A DNA stretch of 64,000 bases from Apilactobacillus kunkeei. Its GTDB lineage: Bacteria > Bacillota > Bacilli > Lactobacillales > Lactobacillaceae. The stretch spans positions 19,427 to 83,426 of the forward strand of contig NZ_VBSE01000037.1 of assembly GCF_005930975.1 (NCBI RefSeq). Direction: 5' to 3'. This document shows positions 40,943-49,893 of the stretch, piece by piece. Below the pieces are notes generated by a model that was not told the DNA's origin, did not search any database, and saw only the letters and a list, made by a program, of their open reading frames with translations. The position numbers were made by a program, and so were the translations under genes. Position 1 is the first letter of the stretch, and every line of letters starts with the position of its first letter.

Positions 40943-41698
40943 ATGACTTCTATTTTAAGAACAGAAAACGTTCATTTATACTATGGTGAAAAAGAAGCAT
41001 TACATGGTTTTGACATTGAGTTTGAACAAAACGAAATTACTGCTTTAATCGGGCCATCTGGTTGTGGTAAATCAACATTTCTAAGATGTTTAAACCGTAT
41101 GAATGATTTAAGAAATAACACAACCGTTACTGGTAGTTTCAAAATTGGTGATCGAGACATTTATGCACCAACTACCGATATGACCGAATTAAGAAAAGAA
41201 ATTGGGATGGTATTTCAACAACCAAACCCATTTCCATTCTCTGTGTATGACAACGTGGCATATGGATTAAGAATTGCCGGTGTTAAAGATAAAAAAGTTT
41301 TAGATGAAGTAGTTGAAAAGAGTCTAAAGCAAGCTGCTGTTTGGGATGAAGTAAAGGATGATTTAAACAAGAACGCATTATCATTTTCAGGTGGTCAACA
41401 ACAAAGAATTTGTATCGCCAGAGTGTTGGCGGTAAAACCTAAGATTATTTTGATGGATGAACCTACCAGTGCGCTAGACCCAATCTCAAGTGCCAAGATT
41501 GAAGATACTCTGTTAGAATTAAAGAAAGATTTTACAATTATCATCGTTACACACAACATGCAACAAGCATCAAGAATTGCTGACAAGACAGCATTCATGC
41601 TAAATGGGGATTTAATTGAATACAACAAGACTTCTAAGATGTTCTTAAATCCTGACAAGCAACAAACTAGTGACTACTTAAATGGAGAATTCGGATAG
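40943..41698 (+). CDS. pstB: Phosphate ABC transporter ATPase PstB (copy 2)
   Basis: Second Pst ATPase, 251 residues from the ATG at 40943 ([15 protein letters not shown]). A TAGGTG site six bases upstream favours it over the GTG at 40934. Walker [17 protein letters not shown]-type signature [14 protein letters not shown] and Walker [14 protein letters not shown] are intact. It is presumably able to pair with copy 1 as a heterodimer or to form homodimers. Confidence 0.94.
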   Translation: MTSILRTENVHLYYGEKEALHGFDIEFEQNEITALIGPSGCGKSTFLRCLNRMNDLRNNTTVTGSFKIGDRDIYAPTTDMTELRKEIGMVFQQPNPFPFSVYDNVAYGLRIAGVKDKKVLDEVVEKSLKQAAVWDEVKDDLNKNALSFSGGQQQRICIARVLAVKPKIILMDEPTSALDPISSAKIEDTLLELKKDFTIIIVTHNMQQASRIADKTAFMLNGDLIEYNKTSKMFLNPDKQQTSDYLNGEFG

Positions 41699-41709
41699 GA
41701 GAGCTGATT

Positions 41710-42417
41710 ATGAGTCAAACATTTAACGACAAACTAAAAGTACTACAAAAGACCTACATGAAGATGGGAATTAATGTTTCTGATCAAATTTACCAATCAA
41801 TCAAGGCCTTCACTGAAAACGACCAAAAACTAGCTACCGAAATTGTTAATCGTGATAGCAAGGTTAATGACGAAGAAGTGGACCTAGAAAAAGAAGCACT
41901 AAACTTAATTGCATTAAGACAACCAGTTGCGTCTAACTTCCGTTCAATCATCACTTTATTAAAGGCTAGTTCTGACTTGGAACGAATTGGGGATCACGCA
42001 TCATCAATCGCCAGAGAAACTCTTCGTATCAACACAGAAAGTCGTATTCCAGAAGTCAACGAAGCTATTAATCAAATGGCATTAAAGATTAGGGGAATGC
42101 TAGAATCATCATTAGATGCTTATGTTCATTCTGATCAAGAAGCTGCAAAGCTAGTTGCACAAGAAGATATTTTAATTGATAAGAAGTTTGTTTTAGCTAA
42201 AAACTTAATCGTTTCTGAAATGGAAAAGAATAGTGATAAAATTGAACTAGCAACTATCTATTTAATGGTAGTTCGTTACCTAGAACGTATTGGGGATCAT
42301 ATCGTTAACTTATCAGAATGGATTGTATATAATGCTACTGGTAAGATAGTCGAATTAAATCCTGGTAAGATTGAGCCAGAATTGATTGCCAAGGAACTAA
42401 AAAGCAATCCAAAATAG
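41710..42417 (+). CDS. phoU: Phosphate transport regulator PhoU
   Basis: All-helical protein of two similar three-helix bundles that links Pst activity to the Pho signalling kinase. The repeats show as SSDLERIGDHASSIA and VRYLERIGDHIVNLSEW, the two metal-binding E-x2-D-H motifs. It has 235 residues. It follows pstB2 by 11 bases, and the response regulator gene lies directly downstream. Confidence 0.94.
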   Translation: MSQTFNDKLKVLQKTYMKMGINVSDQIYQSIKAFTENDQKLATEIVNRDSKVNDEEVDLEKEALNLIALRQPVASNFRSIITLLKASSDLERIGDHASSIARETLRINTESRIPEVNEAINQMALKIRGMLESSLDAYVHSDQEAAKLVAQEDILIDKKFVLAKNLIVSEMEKNSDKIELATIYLMVVRYLERIGDHIVNLSEWIVYNATGKIVELNPGKIEPELIAKELKSNPK

Positions 42418-42432
42418 GGAGGTTTAGATGGG

Positions 42433-43140
42433 ATGCAAAGTCTGTTGTTAGTAACAAAACAATTAAGATTAGCCGCTGATGTAAGTCAATTAGCGTTGCA
42501 AGATGAATATTTCGTTAATAGCGTTAGTGATGACGAAGATATCGAAATTATGGCTAAAAAAGATAACGTTTTTGCTGTTATTATTGATTTATCAATCTTT
42601 GATGACTTTAATCACGTCAAAACGTTGATTGAACAAGTTACTAAGACATTCTCAGGCCCTATTGTTACTTTTGATGACCATTATGATGATCAAAAAGAAA
42701 GAGATTGTTTTGAATTAGGGGTTAATGATTACTTCAGTGATTACGTTGATGCCCAAAGAATCATGTTAAGAACACTAAAGCGTGTCAAAATTTATGATGA
42801 GATGTTAGAGAATACCGATAAAGCTAAACGTAAAGAGCATTTTAAGGACTTTGAGATTAGTTTGAAGCATTTCCAAGTAAAGTATAAGGGAGAGGTTTTA
42901 AACTTTACACCGAAGGAATTTAACATCTTTTATTATCTAATCAGACACCATGACCAGGTATTAAGTCGTGAACAAATATTTAATGGTGTCTGGCGTGAAG
43001 ATCGAGACGATGGAGATTCATTTATATCTTCTCGTATTGTTGATATGCACGTTAGTCATGTTAGAGATAAGCTTAAAGACTTACCCGAAAATGACGTTGA
43101 AATTAAAACGGTCCGTGGATTCGGATATGTACTACAATAA
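42433..43140 (+). CDS. OmpR/PhoB-family response regulator with atypical receiver
   Basis: Winged-helix DNA-binding regulator of 235 residues, probably controlling the Pho boxes at pstS1 and pstS2. The C-terminal domain (about 138-235) is typical: FTPKEFNIFYYLI, LSREQIFNGVW, VDMHVSHVRDKL and VRGFGYVL. The receiver keeps D52 (VIIDLS) and T79, but lacks the N-terminal acidic pair (VTK instead), and the conserved Lys-Pro is Asp-Tyr (103-104). No histidine kinase gene is adjacent. Phosphorylation may be absent or altered; the link to PhoP is inferred from position. Confidence 0.82.
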   Translation: MQSLLLVTKQLRLAADVSQLALQDEYFVNSVSDDEDIEIMAKKDNVFAVIIDLSIFDDFNHVKTLIEQVTKTFSGPIVTFDDHYDDQKERDCFELGVNDYFSDYVDAQRIMLRTLKRVKIYDEMLENTDKAKRKEHFKDFEISLKHFQVKYKGEVLNFTPKEFNIFYYLIRHHDQVLSREQIFNGVWREDRDDGDSFISSRIVDMHVSHVRDKLKDLPENDVEIKTVRGFGYVLQ

Positions 43141-43179
43141 AAAAATCCCGCTTGGAATTTCCAAGCGGGATTTTTTTTT
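43141..43179. terminator. Bidirectional terminator after the pst operon
   Basis: Long GC-rich stem AATCCCGCTTGGAA with TTCCAAGCGGGATT, flanked by A-run and T-run, between the regulator gene and the opposing sugar transporter. Confidence 0.93.
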
Positions 43180-43187
43180 AGGTTTTA

Positions 43188-44072
43188 TTAGTTTAAGAAT
43201 GCAGTAACTGCAGCTGCTAGAATAATGATTACTAAACCGATTATTGTAACAACCATTTCTTTTTTAGTCTTGTGTTGGTGTAGGAAGTAGATACTAGTTA
43301 AAGTAGCTAACACAACAGATGTTTGTGATAACACGAAACCAGTAGCTAAACCATTCATTTTAGGTTCTGCGGAGATTAGGTAAGTTAAAGCGGCAAATCC
43401 GAAGAAGAAACCTGAAATGATTTGTAGATAGGAAGTCTTACTAGCAAATACATTGTTGTTCTTAACGTGGAACAAGCAGTATACAACAGCAACTAAGAAC
43501 ATTCCAAGAGCTTGAGGGAAGAACGCATGCATACCATCTAAGTGACTTGATGCTTGTGGTGCTGCTGAGTAACCCCAGTAACCAATAACACCGATAACCA
43601 AAAGACCAATTGCTTTCTTTAAGTCAGCTGAACTTTTAGTATCTTTGTTTTCTTGCCAAGCAGTCATAGTAGCACCAATAATAATTACTAATAAAGCAAT
43701 GAAACCAATGATACGGTGTGTTTCTGAGTGCCAGTTACCTAATGCGAATACACCCCATAGGGCAGTTACAATTAATTGTAACGCAGTGGTGATAGGCATT
43801 ACTCTTGAAGATCCAACTAATTCAAATGCCTTAAATGACATAATTTGACCAAAGGCCCAACCAGCACCGGAAAGTAATGCTAATACAAAATCCATACCTG
43901 TCGGAATTGAATTACCTGAGATTAAAAGAAAAATAGCGGCGAAAATAAGTGTTCCCAAAGTGGAACCATAAATTTGGTTAGTAGGTTTGCCTCCAAATAA
44001 TGAAGCAATAGTAGGGTATAGACCCCAACCTAAAACTGGACCTAGTCCAATTAATAAAGCAACAGCGTTCAA
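43188..44072 (-). CDS. GRP-family sugar uptake protein (RbsU/GlcU-like)
   Basis: Drug/metabolite-superfamily transporter of 294 residues with about ten helices. The family N-terminus ALLIGLGPVLGWGLYPTIAS and GWAFGQIMSFKAFELVGSSRVMPITTALQL identify the glucose/ribose porter group. In lactobacilli these proteins take up ribose or glucose by proton symport; the sugar cannot be decided from sequence. AGGAGG precedes the ATG. It is monocistronic. Confidence 0.83.
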   Translation of the reverse strand: MNAVALLIGLGPVLGWGLYPTIASLFGGKPTNQIYGSTLGTLIFAAIFLLISGNSIPTGMDFVLALLSGAGWAFGQIMSFKAFELVGSSRVMPITTALQLIVTALWGVFALGNWHSETHRIIGFIALLVIIIGATMTAWQENKDTKSSADLKKAIGLLVIGVIGYWGYSAAPQASSHLDGMHAFFPQALGMFLVAVVYCLFHVKNNNVFASKTSYLQIISGFFFGFAALTYLISAEPKMNGLATGFVLSQTSVVLATLTSIYFLHQHKTKKEMVVTIIGLVIIILAAAVTAFLN

Positions 44073-44165
44073 AGCGTGTCCTCCTTATCATTATATATTA
44101 TTTCTATAATTAACAATTTACCACAAGTGTTGTTAACATAGTTAGAAAACGAGTAGATTTCATCC

Positions 44166-44188
44166 AAACTTAAATAAATCTTAAGTTT
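44166..44188. repeat. Inverted repeat upstream of the sugar transporter and gntP
   Basis: AAACTTAA (44166-44173) and TTAAGTTT (44181-44188) form a perfect eight-base inverted repeat with a seven-base spacer in the divergent intergenic region. It has no T-run, so an operator is more likely than a terminator. The binding protein is unknown. Confidence 0.45.
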
Positions 44189-44244
44189 TAAAACGCCTAA
44201 AGTAATATAACATATTTATTAGGGGCTATGTTTCATAAAGTTAA

Positions 44245-44260
44245 ATGAAATCGTTTTCAT
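44245..44260 (+). promoter_or_regulatory. cre site 1 at the gntP promoter
   Basis: ATGAAATCGTTTTCAT matches the cre consensus WTGNAANCGNWNNCW fully and is nearly palindromic. It overlaps the proposed -35 region of gntP, so CcpA binding should block transcription. Confidence 0.75.
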
Positions 44261-44282
44261 TTTCCAAAAAGTATGTTATATT
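44254..44282 (+). promoter_or_regulatory. gntP promoter
   Basis: TTTTCA (44254-44259) and TATATT (44277-44282) are 17 bases apart, and a TGn extension precedes the -10. It lies between the two cre sites. Confidence 0.5.
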
Positions 44283-44295
44283 ATTTCTACAGAAA

Positions 44296-44311
44296 AGTAA
44301 AGCGCTTTCAT
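44296..44311 (+). promoter_or_regulatory. cre site 2 downstream of the gntP promoter
   Basis: AGTAAAGCGCTTTCAT holds the strong palindromic core AAAGCGCTTT with two departures from consensus at the left edge. Its place just after the start point would allow roadblock repression. Confidence 0.6.
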
Positions 44312-44357
44312 TCAAGAAACATAAAAATATTTTTAATAAAAGAAGGGGTATTAAAAT

Positions 44358-45713
44358 ATGCCATTTGTTGTTTTAGTATTAGGGATATTATTGCTTTTGT
44401 TCCTAATCATTAAATGTAAATTAAATACATTTATTTCATTAATTGTTACATCTGTTATTGTTGCTTTAGGTTTAGGAATGAACCCAGCACATATTGCTGT
44501 TTCCATTAAAAACGGTATCGGAAGTTCTTTGGGGGAATTGGTTATCGTTTTTGGATTTGGTGCCATGATTGGTCGACTAGTTGCTGATGCAGGTGGTTCT
44601 TACAGAATTGCCAGAACACTAATTGATCTATTCGGTAAAAAGAAACTTCAATTTGCAATCGTTGTTGCTTCATTTATTATTGGAATGTCATTATTCTTTG
44701 AAGTTGGATTGGTTCTATTAACACCAATCGTATTTGCCGTAGCACTTGAAGCTGAAGTTCCATTTGTTTATCTAGGGATTCCAATGGCAGCTGCATTATC
44801 AGCTACTCAAGGTTTCTTACCACCACAACCAGCTCCAACAGCTGTTGCAACAGCATTAGGTGCTAATATTGGTCAAACACTTCTATTAGGTATTATTGTA
44901 GCAATCCCTTGTGTGATTGTAGCTGGTCCTTTATATACAAAGATTGCTAAGAAAGTTGCTCCTGAAACATTTGTTGTAAAGACTTCTCTACCAGCCTTTG
45001 GTGAAATGAAGAAATATGATTTAAAAGACACTCCAAGCTTTGGACTTGCCGCATTTACTTCATTGCTACCAGTTATTTTAATGGCTATCTCAACTGTTTA
45101 CGACATGGTATTCAATGGTGGTAAAGCTGTTGAAAATCCACATGGTATTGGTGCCGTTGTTGCAATGTTTGGTAACCCAGTAATTGCAATGATTGTTACT
45201 TTATTATTTGCTATCTGGGCTATGGGATTCCATCGTGGTAAAAAGATGGATGATATCACAAATACTGTTACTGAAGCTATTAAATCAATTGCAATGCTTC
45301 TAATGGTTATCGGTGGTGGATCAGCATTTAAACAAGTATTAATTGATGGTGGTGTTGGAAAGGCCGTTCAAAACGTAATGGGTCATGCTAACTTATCACC
45401 AATCATCCTAGCTTGGTTAATCGCTGTTATTCTACGTGTATCATTAGGTTCAGCTACTGTTGCAGGAATGACAGCCGCTGGATTAGTAACTCCACTAATG
45501 CACTCAATGAGTGTAAGTCCAGTATTAATGGCGCTAGCAATTGGTGCTGGATCACTTGCCGCATCACACGTTAACGATGCTGGATTCTGGATGTTTAAAG
45601 AATACTTTGACTTAAACGTAAAACAAACATTAAAAATTTGGACAGTTCTAGAAACAATCATTTCCATTACGGGATTATTGATGGTTCTTCTATTAAGTCT
45701 TTTCATTCACTAA
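44358..45713 (+). CDS. gntP: Gluconate:H+ symporter (GntP family)
   Basis: Membrane permease of 451 residues with about twelve helices. GMSLFFEVGLVLLTPIVFA, GFLPPQPAPTAVA and AASHVNDAGFWMFKEYF are GntP signatures. It should deliver gluconate to GntK (32251-33801). AGAAGGGG precedes the ATG. The promoter region carries two cre sites, indicating catabolite repression. The family also has members for related sugar acids, so gluconate is the most likely but not the only possible substrate. Confidence 0.9.
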   Translation: MPFVVLVLGILLLLFLIIKCKLNTFISLIVTSVIVALGLGMNPAHIAVSIKNGIGSSLGELVIVFGFGAMIGRLVADAGGSYRIARTLIDLFGKKKLQFAIVVASFIIGMSLFFEVGLVLLTPIVFAVALEAEVPFVYLGIPMAAALSATQGFLPPQPAPTAVATALGANIGQTLLLGIIVAIPCVIVAGPLYTKIAKKVAPETFVVKTSLPAFGEMKKYDLKDTPSFGLAAFTSLLPVILMAISTVYDMVFNGGKAVENPHGIGAVVAMFGNPVIAMIVTLLFAIWAMGFHRGKKMDDITNTVTEAIKSIAMLLMVIGGGSAFKQVLIDGGVGKAVQNVMGHANLSPIILAWLIAVILRVSLGSATVAGMTAAGLVTPLMHSMSVSPVLMALAIGAGSLAASHVNDAGFWMFKEYFDLNVKQTLKIWTVLETIISITGLLMVLLLSLFIH

Positions 45714-45724
45714 TAATTTAGGTA

Positions 45725-45766
45725 CAAAAAAAGCGATGAGATAATTTTATCTCATCGCTTTTTTAT
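45725..45766. terminator. Bidirectional terminator after gntP
   Basis: AAAGCGATGAGATAA and its complement form a long stem with A-run and T-run flanks, shared with the opposing gtrA-like gene. Confidence 0.9.
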
Positions 45767-46182
45767 TAGCCTTTGCGATTAACAAAAACTACGAATTTAG
45801 ACCAGAAGTAATTAAAGATAATTACAATAATCTGACCGAATATTTTAAGTAAATCAAAGTTGTTTTGACTGATGATACTAACACCAATAATCAAGATGAT
45901 TTCTTCTAGTATTAATGAAGCCAAACGGCCTAGGAAGAATGAAATCATTTCAGTGATGTATTCTTTAGCTGTAGTTGCTTGAGATTGAAAAACCCATTTT
46001 CTGTTGGTAAAGAATGCAAATAAGACACTTGCAATCCAAGCAATTAATGTGTTCCAGAATACATCCATGTTTGGTAGTAGTCGATAGAGCACCAAAGCGA
46101 CAACAATATCGATAACAGTGGTTAATACACCCCAAAACAAGTATGCGATGACTTGCTTGTATTTATTCCACAAATTTTTCAT
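45766..46182 (-). CDS. GtrA family membrane protein
   Basis: A 138-residue protein with four hydrophobic helices and the GtrA pattern YLFWGVLTTVIDIVVALVLY and FFTNRKWVF. Family members are thought to flip or present polyprenyl-linked sugars for cell-surface glycosylation. Its ATG shares a base with the stop of the upstream glycosyltransferase gene, so the two are co-translated and should act together. Confidence 0.82.
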   Translation of the reverse strand: MKNLWNKYKQVIAYLFWGVLTTVIDIVVALVLYRLLPNMDVFWNTLIAWIASVLFAFFTNRKWVFQSQATTAKEYITEMISFFLGRLASLILEEIILIIGVSIISQNNFDLLKIFGQIIVIIFNYFWSKFVVFVNRKG

Positions 46183-47117
46183 TATTTTTTCTCTTTCACA
46201 ATGTATTTAGGACGGTGTTTTGTTTCCAAGTAAATTTTTCCAATGTAGTTACCAACGATTCCTAAACAGAATAATTGAACACCGTTAATTAATAAAATGA
46301 TGGATACTAATGATGGCCATCCAGATACGGATCCACCAAATATAATAGCTCTTAAAATAACAAATAAAAGTCCAATTATTGAAAGGAAGAAGGAAACTCC
46401 GCCGACCCAGGTTGCCACTTTAAGTGGAACATCAGAGAAGTCAACAATTCCTTCCAATGAATATTCCAATAATTGGTATAGTGACCAGTGTGATTCACCG
46501 GCAGCTCGTTCAACCCCATCGTATTCGATGTACTTAGTTTTAAAACCAACCCAGCTAAATATTCCTTTAGTAAAACGGTTGTATTCAGTTAATCTCAAAA
46601 CATTGTCAACATATTGACGAGTCATTAGTCTGTAATCTCTAACGTTTTGTTTGATTTCAACGTCAGACATTTTGTTGATGACTTTGTAAAAGCTAGAAGA
46701 TAGGAAAGCTCTTACAAAATTCTGCTTTCTACTCTTTTGCACACATCCAACGACGTCATAATCGTCTTCTTTTATGTACTTAATCATTTGGGCAAGCAAT
46801 GCAGGTGGATCTTGTAGGTCAACGTCCATCACGGCAACATAATCACCACCAACGTTTTCTAATCCAGCTGACATAGCAGATTCCTTGCCAAAATTACGTG
46901 AGAAGGATACAAAATGAACGTTTTCATCATTTTTACGTAATTTTTTAATTTCTTCTAAAGTGTTGTCAGAAGAACCATCATTAATAAACCAGTATTCATG
47001 ATTATAATCCATGTGATTAGCATGCATTTCGCTAAAAACACGTTCTACTTCATCATAAAAGATTTTAATGGAAGGTTCCTCATTATAACAAGGTACAATT
47101 AAACCAATGGTTTCCAT
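46182..47117 (-). CDS. Family 2 glycosyltransferase, polyprenyl-phosphate-sugar type (GtrB/YkcC-like)
   Basis: Probably transfers a sugar from a nucleotide donor to undecaprenyl phosphate. The GT-A domain shows IVPCYNEEPS, FINDGSSDNT, SRNFGKESAMSAGL and the metal-binding VMDVDLQDPP; two C-terminal helices anchor it. It is 311 residues from the ATG at 47117, which follows GGAGGTTACA. The ATG at 47135 contains that ribosome-binding site and is rejected. Together with the GtrA-like protein it fits a teichoic-acid or wall-polysaccharide glycosylation module. Confidence 0.85.
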   Translation of the reverse strand: METIGLIVPCYNEEPSIKIFYDEVERVFSEMHANHMDYNHEYWFINDGSSDNTLEEIKKLRKNDENVHFVSFSRNFGKESAMSAGLENVGGDYVAVMDVDLQDPPALLAQMIKYIKEDDYDVVGCVQKSRKQNFVRAFLSSSFYKVINKMSDVEIKQNVRDYRLMTRQYVDNVLRLTEYNRFTKGIFSWVGFKTKYIEYDGVERAAGESHWSLYQLLEYSLEGIVDFSDVPLKVATWVGGVSFFLSIIGLLFVILRAIIFGGSVSGWPSLVSIILLINGVQLFCLGIVGNYIGKIYLETKHRPKYIVKEKK

Positions 47118-47242
47118 AATTGTAACCTCCTTCATTAATCCATAATTATTACTATTCTATCATAATACTTCAAAAATTTTTTCATGAATAGCACTAAATT
47201 TTTCTTAAGATGTTTTTATAATCGTCAATCATAGGATTATTT

Positions 47243-47251
47243 TGTTATAAT
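47243..47251 (+). promoter_or_regulatory. Extended -10 promoter upstream of wecB
   Basis: TGTTATAAT is a perfect -10 with TGn extension about 33 bases before the wecB TTG start. No good -35 hexamer was seen. Confidence 0.5.
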
Positions 47252-47283
47252 TAAATAAATATATTTTTTGTGGAGGCATAATC

Positions 47284-48432
47284 TTGAAAAAACCGATTAA
47301 AGTGATGACCATCTTTGGAACTCGTCCAGAAGCTATTAAGATGGCTCCAATTATTCTAGAAATGAAAAATAATTTAGATGAGTTTCAACCCATCACAGTT
47401 TTGACTGGCCAACATAAAGAAATGCTAGATCAAGTTATGGATATTTTCCATATTGATGCAGATTACAATTTACACGTAATGAAGGCACAACAAACTTTAA
47501 GTTCAATTACAACTACTGTTATTAACAAACTAGACAGTATTATTAATGAAGCTCAACCAGATATTATTTTGGTTCATGGGGATACCACTACTACATTTGC
47601 TGCAGCAGTGAGTGCATTTTACCATCAAATTCCACTTGGACATGTTGAAGCTGGACTTAGAACTTGGGATAAGTACTCACCATATCCAGAGGAAATGAAC
47701 CGTCAAATGACTGATGTACTTTCTGATGTGTACTTTGCACCAACAGAATTAAGTAAAGAAAATCTTTTAAAACAAAACCTAAAAGAAAATCGTATCTATA
47801 TTACTGGGAACACAGCAATTGATGCGTTAAAACAAACTGTTGATAGAAATTATCATCACAGTGTGTTAGATGATATCGATAAGACTCATAAAATTATTCT
47901 ATTAACCATGCATCGTCGTGAAAATCAAGGCGAACCAATGCGTCGTACTTTTGAAACAATTAAAAAAGAAGTATTAAATAGAAATGACATTGAAGTCGTA
48001 TACCCTGTTCACTTGAGTCCGGCAGTTCAGTCTGTTGCTCATAGCGTGTTTGATGGGGTAAACCGTGTGCACTTAATTGATCCGTTGGATGTTGTCGACT
48101 TTCATAACATGGCAGCGCGCAGTCACTTTATCATGACCGATTCAGGTGGAGTCCAAGAAGAAGCACCTTCATTAGGTAAACCTGTATTGGTACTAAGAGA
48201 AACCACTGAACGTCCGGAAGGAGTCGATGCAGGAACGTTGAAACTTGTGGGAACTAATCCTGAAAAGATTAGTGCAAGCATTGACCAATTACTAGACGAC
48301 ACAGCGGAATATAAGAAGATGGCAACTGCCAAGAATCCTTACGGGGATGGCACTGCTTCTGAACAAATTTTAGATGCAATTAAAGAATTATTTGCGACTA
48401 ATAAACTAAGCGGTGATAGTAATGAAGCTTAA
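47284..48432 (+). CDS. wecB: UDP-N-acetylglucosamine 2-epimerase
   Basis: Non-hydrolysing epimerase interconverting UDP-GlcNAc and UDP-ManNAc, the latter needed for teichoic-acid linkage units. The signature blocks FGTRPEAIKMAP, LVHGDTTTTFAA, HVEAGLRTWDKYSPYPEEMNR and TDSGGVQEEAPSLGKPVLVLR are intact in 382 residues. It starts at a TTG behind GTGGAGG. The next gene overlaps its end by 11 bases. Confidence 0.93.
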   Translation: MKKPIKVMTIFGTRPEAIKMAPIILEMKNNLDEFQPITVLTGQHKEMLDQVMDIFHIDADYNLHVMKAQQTLSSITTTVINKLDSIINEAQPDIILVHGDTTTTFAAAVSAFYHQIPLGHVEAGLRTWDKYSPYPEEMNRQMTDVLSDVYFAPTELSKENLLKQNLKENRIYITGNTAIDALKQTVDRNYHHSVLDDIDKTHKIILLTMHRRENQGEPMRRTFETIKKEVLNRNDIEVVYPVHLSPAVQSVAHSVFDGVNRVHLIDPLDVVDFHNMAARSHFIMTDSGGVQEEAPSLGKPVLVLRETTERPEGVDAGTLKLVGTNPEKISASIDQLLDDTAEYKKMATAKNPYGDGTASEQILDAIKELFATNKLSGDSNEA

Positions 48433-49312
48433 TAAAGACACTGCTAGAAAGTGGAAACACTTTTTCTTGGTCATAAAGAAGCACTACAATGAATCTAACG
48501 TATCAGATTCAGCTGTTGTGATTGCATTTTATTCTTTGTTATCACTATTTCCAGCAACAATCATTGCAGGGAATTTGCTGGAGTTGTTGCATGTTAACCA
48601 ATATGAAATTTTAGATTACCTAGAACCATTGCTGCCATCAACGGTATTTAAGACGGTGAGTCCAATTGTCATTTCCGCTTTAAAGGGTGCTAATGCTGAT
48701 AAGCTATCAATTGGATTAATCGTAGCTATTTGGTCTGCTAGTCGTGCGTTAGCTGCCTTTCAACGGGCAGTTAACTCGTCGTATGGAATAAAAAACGTAA
48801 GCAATTTGATGAATCGAATTGTTTCGTTTGTCTGGATGTTATTGTTGGTAATGTCATTAGGTATTTTCTTACTGTTCTTTGGTTTTGGAAAAGTTATAAT
48901 TAGCTACTCAGCTTATCTAATGGGTTTATCAAATATGAGTGTAGGACTTTTCATTCTGTTGAGATATCCATTGACTATCATCGGAGTATTTATTTTGGTA
49001 CTTTTGATGTATTACTTTGTGCCAAATGTAAACACCAAGTGGCGTTATGTTTGGATGGGATCATTGATTGTTACGATTAGTATGATTGTTCTATCCAAAG
49101 GATTCTCAATTTATCTTCATTATTTCGCACGTAGCGTGGATGCTTATAAAGCACTGGGAACATTTGTTGTTTTAATGCTTTGGCTATACATCATTGGAAT
49201 GATATTAATACTAGGGGCGGTTATTAATGCATCCGTTCAAGATGTTAAGAATGTTGAAATCAAGGGCAGAAAACCTAGCATTAAATCATTTATGCCAAAT
49301 AAGAAAAACTAA
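48422..49312 (+). CDS. YihY/BrkB family inner-membrane protein
   Basis: Polytopic membrane protein of 296 residues with about six helices and the family segments AFYSLLSLFPA, IWSASRALAAFQRAVN and ARSVDAYKALGTFVVLMLWLY. Often misnamed ribonuclease BN; its function is not established. The ATG at 48422 overlaps wecB, so they are co-transcribed. The GTG at 48413 is an alternative start. A terminator follows. Confidence 0.82.
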   Translation: MKLNKDTARKWKHFFLVIKKHYNESNVSDSAVVIAFYSLLSLFPATIIAGNLLELLHVNQYEILDYLEPLLPSTVFKTVSPIVISALKGANADKLSIGLIVAIWSASRALAAFQRAVNSSYGIKNVSNLMNRIVSFVWMLLLVMSLGIFLLFFGFGKVIISYSAYLMGLSNMSVGLFILLRYPLTIIGVFILVLLMYYFVPNVNTKWRYVWMGSLIVTISMIVLSKGFSIYLHYFARSVDAYKALGTFVVLMLWLYIIGMILILGAVINASVQDVKNVEIKGRKPSIKSFMPNKKN

Positions 49313-49321
49313 GATTGCAAA

Positions 49322-49360
49322 ACAAAAAAATCGTTGATAAATATCAACGATTTTCTTTTT
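49322..49360. terminator. Bidirectional terminator
   Basis: ATCGTTGATA pairs with TATCAACGAT around a short loop, with an A-run on one side and a T-rich stretch on the other, between the converging YihY and flavodoxin genes. Confidence 0.82.
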
Positions 49361-49814
49361 AACCATTTATTTTTTTGTAAGTATCAACTAAACTTGAAGC
49401 AAATTCATCAAGTTTTTCTATGTCGTCTTCATCAGGTTCCAAGTTGATTTTCACACCCTCAAAACCTTGAGTAGCGTTAGTCTTCTTGAACTGATTGATG
49501 AAGTCATCAACTGAAGTATTGAAAAATTCTTCGTAGAAGATATCACCAGAACCAGCAACACCAAAGACCTTGTTTGAAAGATCTAAATCACCTAAGTCAT
49601 CAAAGAAGTCTAACCCTTCTTCTGGAAGGTGACCTTCGTTGTAGGTGTATGCACAAACGACACAGATATCCGCATCTTCAAAATCCTGTGCATCTGTTTG
49701 TGAAATTTCGGTTTGGGTGACTTCAGCTCCTAAATCTTCTAGGCCTTCAGTAACAATATCAGCGACATCCTCGTTGTTACCTGTGATGGTTGCAAAAACT
49801 ACATGTGCTTTCAA
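49359..49814 (-). CDS. Flavodoxin
   Basis: Small FMN electron carrier of 151 residues, strongly acidic. The phosphate-binding loop reads FATITGNNEDVAD (TxTGNNE pattern). CAYTYNEGHLPEE and GVAGSGDIFYEEF correspond to the two isoalloxazine-binding loops. The redox partner is not in this window. The ATG at 49814 is preceded by GAAAGGAC. It is monocistronic. Confidence 0.88.
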   Translation of the reverse strand: MKAHVVFATITGNNEDVADIVTEGLEDLGAEVTQTEISQTDAQDFEDADICVVCAYTYNEGHLPEEGLDFFDDLGDLDLSNKVFGVAGSGDIFYEEFFNTSVDDFINQFKKTNATQGFEGVKINLEPDEDDIEKLDEFASSLVDTYKKING

Positions 49815-49893
49815 AGTAATATACGTCCTTTCGCAATCTGATAACTAATTATACCAAATGTAAAATGGGATGTTAAATAAAGGAGTGAGAGTA

